This document shows, piece by piece, positions 50,656 through 57,988 of a stretch of DNA of 64,000 nt. Made by a program: the position numbers and the translations under genes. The stretch's first letter is position 1; each line of letters starts with the position of its first letter. A model generated the notes under the pieces. It made no database searches. It was not told the DNA's origin and saw only the letters and a list, made by a program, of their open reading frames with translations. The stretch is from assembly GCA_034435455.1 (NCBI GenBank), contig DAOTXL010000103.1, positions 1 to 64,000 on the forward strand. Reading direction: 5' to 3'. Source of the DNA: DAOTXL01 sp034435455. GTDB lineage: Bacteria; Chloroflexota; Anaerolineae; JAAYZQ01.

Positions 50656-52407
50656 CTAAGAATACCCCCCATACACCCCCACCAGCCGCGTATAGACCTC
50701 TTCCGCATTCTCGATCCCCTGGACCAGCAGCCGCGCCTGGGAGGGGAAGGCCAGGAAGGGCCAATCCTGGGGCCCGCCCAACCCACCGTGGGACGCCACC
50801 TGGTCCTCGAAACTCACCACCTGCTCGCCATCCCAGGCGCCCAGCAGGATCAGGTCGCCGGCGTGGGGAAAACGGGCCAGCCGGGCGATCTGCGCCGCTG
50901 CCCAGTCTGGATCGGGCAGGGAGGCCAGCGGGTTCTGGCCCTGCCACCGCCGGCCCACCGGGCCAAACCACAGGGTGCCCTCCCGCCCGGCGATCACCAC
51001 CTCTTCCCCTTCCCGGCCCACCACCAGCCCGATCCCCTCGTGGGTGATCAGGGCATCCAACAGCCTGGGATAGAGCAGGGCCACCTCGCTCAGGTCCATA
51101 GGCCGGGGGGTGACGTCAAAGTACACGTGCGAGAGGGAGCCGGAATTCCGCACGGCGATCGAACTGCGGCGGCTCAGGTCCCACTCGACGGCCAGCCTCT
51201 CCATAGCCAGTTGCTCCTCCAGCCGCTGCCGGGCAGCGCGCAACAGGCGGGCAGGCAGCGCCTTATGGGGGCGTGCTTCCAGCCCCTGGATCTCGTCCAG
51301 CAGGAACCGGATCCGCATCTCCGGCAACCCCTCCGTCTCCTCCTTGCTCCCTGCTTCCTGCGCCCGCTCTCTGGCTTCTTGCCTCCTTTGTCCGGTATAT
51401 GCGGCGATGAACTGCTCCAACGTCTGCCCAGAGACCTGGCGGAACGACCGCGAGGGGGTCATGCCGTGGTCCGACAGGATGTACAGGTCGTAGGCCCGCC
51501 GTCGGTAGAGTTGCAGCATCCGGTCGATCTGCCGTATCTGTTTGTCAATGCCCCGCAGGGCCCGGAACGCCTCGCGGCTGTCGGCCCCAAAGTGATGGGC
51601 GATTTCGTCGTAGCCGGTGTAGGCGGCATAGATGGCCGGCATCCCCCGGTAGAGGTCCACCATGACGCTAAAGGTCGTCACCTCGCGAAAGATGATATTG
51701 TTCACGATTTCCAGCACAGGCCCCAGGAAGGTAAAGTGGGAGCCCCGCGGCCGCATCCGCATCCAGGTTGCCAGGCGCTTGACTGTGTACACCAGCCAGG
51801 CCCACAGCGACAGGCCGATCACCCGGACCAGGCGCAGGGGGCTCAGGGCGAACAGGATCAGGAAGCCCAGGCCGCGCACATTCTCGAAAAGTCGGTCGCG
51901 GCCCAGGGCCGACAGGGTGAACAGCGCCAGCCGGGCATCGCCGTCGAACATGTTGGTATAGCTGGAGCCGCCGCGCAGCAGGCCGGCCCGCCCGGCGGCG
52001 ATCCGCTCCTGGATCGCCCGCGCCACGCCGGGCAGCTTGCACAGGATCGCATCTCCGGCTGCCTTGTCATACCAGCGGAAGCCGGGGATGTCCCAATTGT
52101 TGCCGTACAGAATGCCGGCCTGGGAAGCGGGGGTGGTGCTGGGCAGGCCGCAGCGCCAGCGGGCCAGCCTCAACCTCCCCCCGTGGATCAGGCGGGACAG
52201 GTAGGGCAGATAGCCCTGGCGCAACGCCTGCTGCAGATAGTCATAGGCCAGCCCATCAATCTCGAGGATGACAAAGCCGCGCTGGCCATCCGCCTCTTCC
52301 CGGGCAGGCCGGCCCAACTGGCGGGCAGCCGCCCCGTACTTGCGCCGATAGTACCAGGCGGCCAGGGCATTGAACAGGTCTACAATCCGCCGCACCAGCC
52401 AGGTCAT
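50656..52407 (-). CDS. Membrane-associated alkaline-phosphatase-superfamily phosphodiesterase
   Basis: 583 residues. Metal and nucleophile motifs of nucleotide pyrophosphatase/phosphodiesterases: VILEIDGLAYDYL (Asp), LPSTTPASQ (Thr nucleophile region), YTGYDEIAHHFG (Asp/His), ILSDHGM and a late SHGGLGG. Two hydrophobic segments near residues 180-215 (GLGFLILFALSPLRLVRVIG, LSLWAWLVYTV) interrupt the domain and suggest membrane attachment. Substrate unknown; lipid-linked or nucleotide-sugar diesters are plausible given adjacent GT39 and exporter genes. It begins 6 bp after the ABC transporter stop. Confidence 0.8.
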   Translation of the reverse strand: MTWLVRRIVDLFNALAAWYYRRKYGAAARQLGRPAREEADGQRGFVILEIDGLAYDYLQQALRQGYLPYLSRLIHGGRLRLARWRCGLPSTTPASQAGILYGNNWDIPGFRWYDKAAGDAILCKLPGVARAIQERIAAGRAGLLRGGSSYTNMFDGDARLALFTLSALGRDRLFENVRGLGFLILFALSPLRLVRVIGLSLWAWLVYTVKRLATWMRMRPRGSHFTFLGPVLEIVNNIIFREVTTFSVMVDLYRGMPAIYAAYTGYDEIAHHFGADSREAFRALRGIDKQIRQIDRMLQLYRRRAYDLYILSDHGMTPSRSFRQVSGQTLEQFIAAYTGQRRQEARERAQEAGSKEETEGLPEMRIRFLLDEIQGLEARPHKALPARLLRAARQRLEEQLAMERLAVEWDLSRRSSIAVRNSGSLSHVYFDVTPRPMDLSEVALLYPRLLDALITHEGIGLVVGREGEEVVIAGREGTLWFGPVGRRWQGQNPLASLPDPDWAAAQIARLARFPHAGDLILLGAWDGEQVVSFEDQVASHGGLGGPQDWPFLAFPSQARLLVQGIENAEEVYTRLVGVYGGYS

Positions 52408-52413
52408 CTCTCA

Positions 52414-54255
52414 TCAGCCATTGGTCGTCCGTTGTTCGGCATCTGCCATTTTGTCCCACTGGAACTGCAAAGAGTGGTAGTAGCGGTACAGGCTGTCCTC
52501 ACGGGCCAGGAGCTCGGCATGGGTGCCCTGCTCCACCACCTGCCCTTCGTGCAGCACCACGATCCGGTCGGCGTTGGTGATGGTAGACAGCCGATGGGCG
52601 ATGACAAAGGTAGTCCGGCTCCTGCTACTGCTGCCGTCGGGGTGCATCAGGTGTTCCAACGCCTCCTGCACCAACTGCTCCGATTCGGTGTCCAGCGACG
52701 AGGTGGCTTCGTCCAGGATCAGGAGCCGTGGGTTTTTGAGGATGGCCCGGGCGATGGCCACCCGTTGTCGCTGTCCGCCCGACAACTTGATGCCCCGTTC
52801 GCCGACCTGGGTCTCGTAGCCGTCGGGCAGTTCGTGGACGATGAATTCGTGGGCGTTGGCCGCCCGTGCCGCCGCTTCGATCTCTTCCTGGCTGGCCTCC
52901 AGCTTGCCGTAGCGGATGTTGTTGGCGACGGTGTCGCTGAACAGCAGCGTCTCTTGGGGCACAATGCCGATCTGGTCCCGCAGCGAACGGACGCTCACCC
53001 GGCGGATGTCGTAGCCGTCCACGGTGATGAACCCATCGCTGGGATCGTAAAAGCGAGGGATGAGGTTGACCAGCGTTGTTTTGCCCACCCCACTGGGGCC
53101 CACCAGGGCCACGATCTCCCCTGGCCTGGCCTCCAGGGTCACGTGGCGCAGCACCGGCTGGCGTGGGTCATACTCAAAGCTGACATCGTGAAAGGCTACA
53201 TGGCCGACGATGGGGGGCAGGGGTTGCGCCTCCGGATCGTCCACGATTTCGGGTTGGGTGTCCAGCAGTTCAAAGATCCGTTGGGTGGCGCCAAAGGCGG
53301 CCTGGACCTGGCCGTACAGCCCGGCAAAGCTGCCCAACGGCCCGGTGAGCATGACCGCATAGAATAGAAAGGCAACAAGCTGACCCGGCGAAAGCCGTCC
53401 GTGCAACACCTCTTGCCCGCCTGCCCACAGCACCAGGATCAGGCTGCCGTACACCAGGAGAGAGATGAGCGGTCCCAAGATGGCGTAGATGCGGGTGCGC
53501 CGCATGGCGGCCTCGAACAGGGTATCCACCTTCTGACCGTAGCGCGCTGTCTCGTACTCCTCACGGGCGAAGGATTTGACGATGCGGATGCCGGCCACCG
53601 CCTCTTCTACCACCGCCGAAGCCTCGGCCAGGGTGTCCTGCGCCAACAGGGCGATCTTGCGGATGCGACGGCCCAGCAGCCGGGTGACCAGGACCATGCC
53701 CGGCATGGCTACCGCCATCAACAGCGTCAGCCGCCAGTTCATCACCCATACTATGACGACCACCCCGGCCGCAGCCACGACCTGTTGCAGCAGCACCACC
53801 AGGTTGTTGGTGATGGCCCCCTGGATGACCTGCACGTCGTTGCTCAGGCGTGATACGATCTCGCCCACCCGCTGCCCGGCGAAAAAACCAAGAGAAAGGG
53901 ACAGCAGATGCTCATAGACCTCTCGCCGCAGGGTAGCGACCACCCGCTCGCCGGCGTAGGCGATCAGGTAGGTCTGGACAAAGCCAAAGGCGGAGCGCAG
54001 GCCAAAGATGGCCGCCAGCAGCAGGGCGATGCGGTTGAACGAAGCGAGATCGCGCCCCACCGCCACCAGGTCCACCAACCTTTGCACGACCAGGGGCATG
54101 GCCAGCCCCAGCAGGCTGATCAGAACCAGGCAAAGCGCGGCCAGGGTCAGGTGCAGCCGGTAGGGCCGCACGTAGGCCAGCATCCGGCCGTAATTCCGCA
54201 GCCCTTCCCGCCAGGCAGGGACAGGTTGCCGCCGCCGTTCGCCGGGTTTACTCAC
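52414..54255 (-). CDS. ABC exporter, fused permease-ATPase (MsbA/lipid or multidrug type)
   Basis: 613 residues, half-transporter expected to dimerise. Six-helix type I exporter domain at about 30-320. The ATPase domain has Walker A GPSGVGKTTL (about 385-394), Q-loop QIGIVPQETLLFSD, signature LSGGQRQRVAIARAIL (about 490), Walker B LLILDEATSSLD (about 514) and H-loop VIAHRLSTI. Complete, so probably active. Substrate could be a lipid-linked glycan given its neighbours, or a drug. Upstream lies a CGTAAA tract and the EamA gene. Confidence 0.92.
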   Translation of the reverse strand: MSKPGERRRQPVPAWREGLRNYGRMLAYVRPYRLHLTLAALCLVLISLLGLAMPLVVQRLVDLVAVGRDLASFNRIALLLAAIFGLRSAFGFVQTYLIAYAGERVVATLRREVYEHLLSLSLGFFAGQRVGEIVSRLSNDVQVIQGAITNNLVVLLQQVVAAAGVVVIVWVMNWRLTLLMAVAMPGMVLVTRLLGRRIRKIALLAQDTLAEASAVVEEAVAGIRIVKSFAREEYETARYGQKVDTLFEAAMRRTRIYAILGPLISLLVYGSLILVLWAGGQEVLHGRLSPGQLVAFLFYAVMLTGPLGSFAGLYGQVQAAFGATQRIFELLDTQPEIVDDPEAQPLPPIVGHVAFHDVSFEYDPRQPVLRHVTLEARPGEIVALVGPSGVGKTTLVNLIPRFYDPSDGFITVDGYDIRRVSVRSLRDQIGIVPQETLLFSDTVANNIRYGKLEASQEEIEAAARAANAHEFIVHELPDGYETQVGERGIKLSGGQRQRVAIARAILKNPRLLILDEATSSLDTESEQLVQEALEHLMHPDGSSSRSRTTFVIAHRLSTITNADRIVVLHEGQVVEQGTHAELLAREDSLYRYYHSLQFQWDKMADAEQRTTNG

Positions 54256-54290
54256 TTGCCTCTCACTCCTGTCAAACGTAATCGGTGCCC

Positions 54291-54327
54291 TTCTTGCGTT
54301 TTGCGTTTTACGCTTCTCGTTTCACGC
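54291..54327. repeat. CGTAAA-type tract at the 3' end of the EamA gene
   Basis: On the minus strand GGCGTGAAACGAGAAGCG then TAAAACGCAAAACGCAAG, a degenerate version of the CGTAAA(A/G) unit. It supplies the TGA stop of the EamA gene and ends before the ABC transporter gene. Confidence 0.55.
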
Positions 54328-55203
54328 CACCAGGGCGATCCCCGCCACCGTCAGGGCCGTGCCGACCAGTGTCCGGCGGCCGGGCCGTTCCTTCAGCCAC
54401 AGCATGGAGAAGGGAAGGGCCATCACCGGCGCCGTGGAGGTCAGGACGGCGGTCCGACCGGCCCCGGCCATCTGGATAGCCATGATGAAAAACAGGGTGC
54501 CAACGCCTGTCCCCACGAAACTGGCGACCAGGATGATCCGCAGCGACCGGCCATCCAGCCGCCGCAGGGCGCGCCAGCGGTGTGAGATGAGGTTGAGCCC
54601 CAGCAGCAGCACCAGGCCCATCGGCTGGCGGACACTGTTGGCGACCACCGAGTGCATGCCGGCCGTAGCCGGCCTGAGTGCCACCTGGCCGACGCCCCAC
54701 AGCACCGACACGACCACGGCCAGCAGCAGGCCCCTTTGCCGCCGGTGGGGGTCGGCCGGCCTCTCCGCCGTGCCCTGGTCGGTGGAGCGGCTCACCAGGA
54801 TAATGCCGGCGATGACCAGCAGCGCCCCGACCAGCAGGGTCCCGCTCAGCGGTTCGTCCAGGAACAAGGCCGCCAGCCCCACTGCCCACAGGGGGTTGAT
54901 GCTGGCCACCGGCATAGCCCATGACACACCGGCCAGGTCCAGGCTGCGGAAATAGAGGGTGTCGCCCACCACCAACAGCCCCAGCACCGAGACCACCATC
55001 CACAGCCAGGCGCCGGGCGGGATGTCGGCCAGCGCCTTGAGGCCGCCGTAAAACGGCAGCAAGGCCCAGAAAAAGCCGGTCGAGACGGCGCAGCGGATCA
55101 GGTTCAGCGGCAGGGGATCGAGCCGGCGGGCGCCCATCGCCAGCAAGACGCTGGCCATGGCCCACAGCAGGGCGCTGAACAGGGCTGCGAACTCGCCGCT
55201 CAC
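54322..55203 (-). CDS. EamA/DMT-family transporter
   Basis: 293 residues, ten predicted membrane helices in two five-helix EamA repeats (first half about 1-135, second about 150-292). Typical stretches: FAALFSALLWAMASVLLAMG and MPVASINPLWAVGLAALFLD, with a second-half LSILWGVGQVAL-like VLWGVGQVALRPAT. The family exports or imports small metabolites, and the substrate cannot be read. The ATG overlaps the stop of the HgdB-like gene by 4 nt, so the two are coupled. The stop is provided by a CGTAAA tract. Confidence 0.85.
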   Translation of the reverse strand: MSGEFAALFSALLWAMASVLLAMGARRLDPLPLNLIRCAVSTGFFWALLPFYGGLKALADIPPGAWLWMVVSVLGLLVVGDTLYFRSLDLAGVSWAMPVASINPLWAVGLAALFLDEPLSGTLLVGALLVIAGIILVSRSTDQGTAERPADPHRRQRGLLLAVVVSVLWGVGQVALRPATAGMHSVVANSVRQPMGLVLLLGLNLISHRWRALRRLDGRSLRIILVASFVGTGVGTLFFIMAIQMAGAGRTAVLTSTAPVMALPFSMLWLKERPGRRTLVGTALTVAGIALVA

Positions 55204-56408
55204 CGGGCCTCCAGCAGGTCGAGAAAGGCCTGGATGCGGTTCTTGATCGGTTCCTCGGCGTAAAAGCGGCTATCGCACATGTCGGCTTCCAGAATCAGGC
55301 CCGGCACACCGGTCTGCCGGCTCACCTGCTCCAGCAACCCGTACTGGCCCAGCGAGTAGGGCTTGCAGGAACGGTTGGAGTGCAGGACCATGCCGTCTAC
55401 GTGAAAGCGTTGCACCAGATCGGCCATCAAGTGGGCGCGGGCCTGGAGGCTCTGGTTGATGTACACGGTGCTGTAAGCACGGGCCAGCCCCAGGATCGGA
55501 TCGTCGGCCTCCACCGAGGCCGACCAGGCATTGGTGTAGGTGTCCACCACGAAACAGGCCCCGGCGGCGGTGAACAGGCTGAACAGACGGAAGAGCTGAT
55601 ACCAGATGGCGATGTTATCCCACAGCAGGCGATAGCGCTCCTCCAGGATGGCCCCTTCGCCCCGCGCCACCCGGCCTTCAACCTCGGCCTTGAGCTTGCG
55701 ATAAAAAGTCACTGCATCCTGGCTGCCGCGCAGGACGACGATGGGGGCCATGGTCAGGAACAGGTCGGGGGCGTTGAGGGGAGAGGGCCGGGCCTGACAC
55801 AGTTCGCGGATGTCGCGCCACAGGGTCACCGCCTCATCGGAAAGCTGGAGCGCTCGCCGGAACCGTCTGGCGTTCAACCGGTGCCCGGTGTGGTGCGTCA
55901 CCCAGGCGATCAGTTCCTCCAACTGGGCGGCTACATACTGGACGGTATGGTCGGACAGGCCCGCTTCATGCTGATAGGGGGTGTCCAACAAAAAGAGCGG
56001 GATGTTGAAATGGTTGGATAGAACCTGATACCATTTGAGAACCGTGCCGCAGATATTGTTACAGGCCACCAGCAGGTCCGGTTTGGGCAGGCCCCCCTGT
56101 GGCGCTCCCTTGGGGTTCAACACCGAGCCGATATGGCAGCGGGCGTAGGAGCACAGGTCGGGGCTGAAGCCATGCTCTTCGGCCACCTGGGCCAGGGGCA
56201 CGGCGGCCCGCTGCGCCCCGACCAGTGCGCCGTAATTCTCAGGATAGACCGTTGCCACCCCCATGCCGATCAGGATTTCGACAGGCGCGCCGCTGGTCAC
56301 CCAGGCCAGGGGCCGCACCTTGCCCACCAGCCGGCGGGTGGCATAGTAGCGGGTCATCAGGCGGGTCAGGTCTTTGGATGTTTCGAGTTTGCGATAGTTA
56401 CGAGGCAT
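55200..56408 (-). CDS. 2-hydroxyacyl-CoA dehydratase (HgdB/BcrC)-like FeS protein
   Basis: 402 residues. The fold and Cys pattern are those of HgdB/HgdC, BcrB/BcrC proteins: DLCSYARCHIGSVL, LVACNNICGTVLKWYQVLSN and VLHSNRSCKPYSLGQYG supply the cysteines for one [4Fe-4S] cluster. IGMGVATVYPENYGALVGAQ is the usual opening motif. Characterised enzymes are two-subunit and need an ATP-dependent activator (HgdC/ArchI); neither is found nearby, so this may be a single-subunit or different-function member. ATG at 56408 chosen because the longer frame runs through the L,D-transpeptidase gene. Confidence 0.78.
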   Translation of the reverse strand: MPRNYRKLETSKDLTRLMTRYYATRRLVGKVRPLAWVTSGAPVEILIGMGVATVYPENYGALVGAQRAAVPLAQVAEEHGFSPDLCSYARCHIGSVLNPKGAPQGGLPKPDLLVACNNICGTVLKWYQVLSNHFNIPLFLLDTPYQHEAGLSDHTVQYVAAQLEELIAWVTHHTGHRLNARRFRRALQLSDEAVTLWRDIRELCQARPSPLNAPDLFLTMAPIVVLRGSQDAVTFYRKLKAEVEGRVARGEGAILEERYRLLWDNIAIWYQLFRLFSLFTAAGACFVVDTYTNAWSASVEADDPILGLARAYSTVYINQSLQARAHLMADLVQRFHVDGMVLHSNRSCKPYSLGQYGLLEQVSRQTGVPGLILEADMCDSRFYAEEPIKNRIQAFLDLLEAR

Positions 56409-56437
56409 CGGCTTGTCCTTGCAGGTATGGCAGCTTC

Positions 56438-57427
56438 TTACCAGACGACGTCCACCGGTGTGCCGAGCGTCGCCCAGTTGTAGAGGGTCTGCGCGTTCTG
56501 GGTGCTGAGGATCACGCAGCCAAAAGAGACCGGGGTGCCCAGGTAGCCCTCCCACAGCCGCTGGCCATTGGGCAGGATGGGCAGGGCGTGGATGCCGTTC
56601 TGCAGGCTGCCGGCCCAATAGATCCCCAGCCAGTAGGGCATTTGCAGGCTCCAGGTAGAGGCATAGGCGTTGGGGAACTTGTTCAGCACCTTGTAGTGGC
56701 CCACCGCCGTCTCCTGGCCGGGCTGACCGGTGGACACCACCCACTTCCACAGCAACCGCCCGTTTTCGTAGACATACATCCGCTGTTCAGACAGGTCTAC
56801 CACGATGCGCTTGCCGCCGCCTGCCGCCGGTGCCGGCCCGCTCCCGGCCGGGATGCGCAGCCGCTGGCCGGGATAGAGGGTGTTGGGGTTGGCCAGCCCG
56901 TTGGCATTGGCGATGGCCCACACGGTGGTCCCGTAGCGGTAGGCGATGGCGGCCAAGGTGTCGCCCCGTTGCACGGTGTACAGCGTGTCCCCGCCAGCCT
57001 GTCCTCCGCCCCCGCTGCTGCTCCCGCCGCCGGGGAGGATGAGCCGCTGGCCGGCATAGAGGATGTTGGGGTTGGCCAGGCCGTTGGCGGCCACCAGGGC
57101 CCTCACCGTGGTGCCGTGCCGGGCGGCGATAGCCGACAGGGTGTCGCCGGGGCGGACGGTGTAGGTGCTTCCTGTCCCTGCCGTGCTGCCTCCCCTGGTG
57201 GGGATGATCAGCCGCTGCCCGACATAAATCAGGTTGGGGTTTCGCAGGCCGTTGGCCTGGGCGATGGCCTGGGGCGTGGTGCCGTAGCGGGCAGCGATAG
57301 ACGATAGGGTCTCGCCCGGTTGGACAACGTGCAGAGGTCCCTGGGCGTGGGCCGGCCGGGCCACGAGCGACAGGAGCAGCAGGGCCAGAACGCCCAGGAG
57401 CATTCCCTTGCGAGCGATCTGATTCAT
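56438..57427 (-). CDS. Secreted L,D-transpeptidase with three LysM domains
   Basis: 329 residues. Signal peptide MLLGVLALLLLSLVARPAHA. Three LysM peptidoglycan-binding modules follow, at about 32-76, 87-131 and 147-191 (HVVQPGETLSSIAARYGTTP, YTVRPGDTLSAIAARHGTTV, YTVQRGDTLAAIAYRYGTTV), with Gly/Ser linkers. The C-terminal YkuD domain ends with HALPILPNGQRLWEGYLG and SFGCVIL, carrying the catalytic His and Cys. It forms 3-3 cross-links in peptidoglycan or anchors proteins to it, outside the membrane. GAAGGAG supports the ATG. It follows coaD by 15 bp. Confidence 0.95.
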   Translation of the reverse strand: MNQIARKGMLLGVLALLLLSLVARPAHAQGPLHVVQPGETLSSIAARYGTTPQAIAQANGLRNPNLIYVGQRLIIPTRGGSTAGTGSTYTVRPGDTLSAIAARHGTTVRALVAANGLANPNILYAGQRLILPGGGSSSGGGGQAGGDTLYTVQRGDTLAAIAYRYGTTVWAIANANGLANPNTLYPGQRLRIPAGSGPAPAAGGGKRIVVDLSEQRMYVYENGRLLWKWVVSTGQPGQETAVGHYKVLNKFPNAYASTWSLQMPYWLGIYWAGSLQNGIHALPILPNGQRLWEGYLGTPVSFGCVILSTQNAQTLYNWATLGTPVDVVW

Positions 57428-57442
57428 AGTGGCGACTCCTTC

Positions 57443-57970
57443 TCAGTCCCGCAGAGAGACCAGCCTGACCGATTCCTTTCCCTCGTCGCCAACCGCCTTG
57501 AATTTGGCCTGCAATGCCTCGGCGACGTGGGATGGCACCATGCCGGTTACGCATCCTCCCAGCATGGCGATCTCTTTGACGGTGCTGGCGCTGAGGAAGG
57601 CATACTCCTGGCTGGTCATCAGACACACGAACTCGATCTCCGGGGCCAGCTTTTTGTTGGTCAGGGCCATCTGGAACTCCAGTTCAAAGTCGGAGATGAC
57701 CCGCAGGCCCCGGACAATGGCCTGGGCCCCGATCTGCCGGGCAAAATCTACGGTGAGTTGGTGGTAGGTAGTCACGCTGATGTTGGGGATGTGCCGAAAT
57801 GCTGTTTCGATCATGGCCCGCCGCTCCTGGGCCGAAAAGAGCAGGCTCTTCATCGGACGGTCGTAGATGGCGATGGTCAGGTGGTCAAAGAGGGTGGCGG
57901 CGCGGGTAGCAATGTCTATGTGGCCGTTGTGCACCGGGTCAAAGGTGCCGGGATAGATCGCTGTGGGCAT
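57443..57970 (-). CDS. coaD: Phosphopantetheine adenylyltransferase
   Basis: 175 residues. It makes dephospho-CoA from 4'-phosphopantetheine and ATP, the penultimate step of CoA synthesis. Nucleotidyltransferase motif YPGTFDPVHNGHIDI with H14 and H17, IVRGLRVISDFELEFQMALT, and ATP-binding SASTVKEIAMLGG in place of the usual ISSS.VKE. A short C-terminal extension is present. It starts 18 bp after recG; a coaD neighbour to recG is common in several phyla. Confidence 0.95.
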   Translation of the reverse strand: MPTAIYPGTFDPVHNGHIDIATRAATLFDHLTIAIYDRPMKSLLFSAQERRAMIETAFRHIPNISVTTYHQLTVDFARQIGAQAIVRGLRVISDFELEFQMALTNKKLAPEIEFVCLMTSQEYAFLSASTVKEIAMLGGCVTGMVPSHVAEALQAKFKAVGDEGKESVRLVSLRD

Positions 57971-57988
57971 CGTTGCCTCCGTGTATGG

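Noticed and set aside
56409..56750. N-terminal extension of the HgdB-like frame
   Set aside because: The extra region overlaps the L,D-transpeptidase gene and is low complexity; the family motif begins soon after the ATG at 56408.
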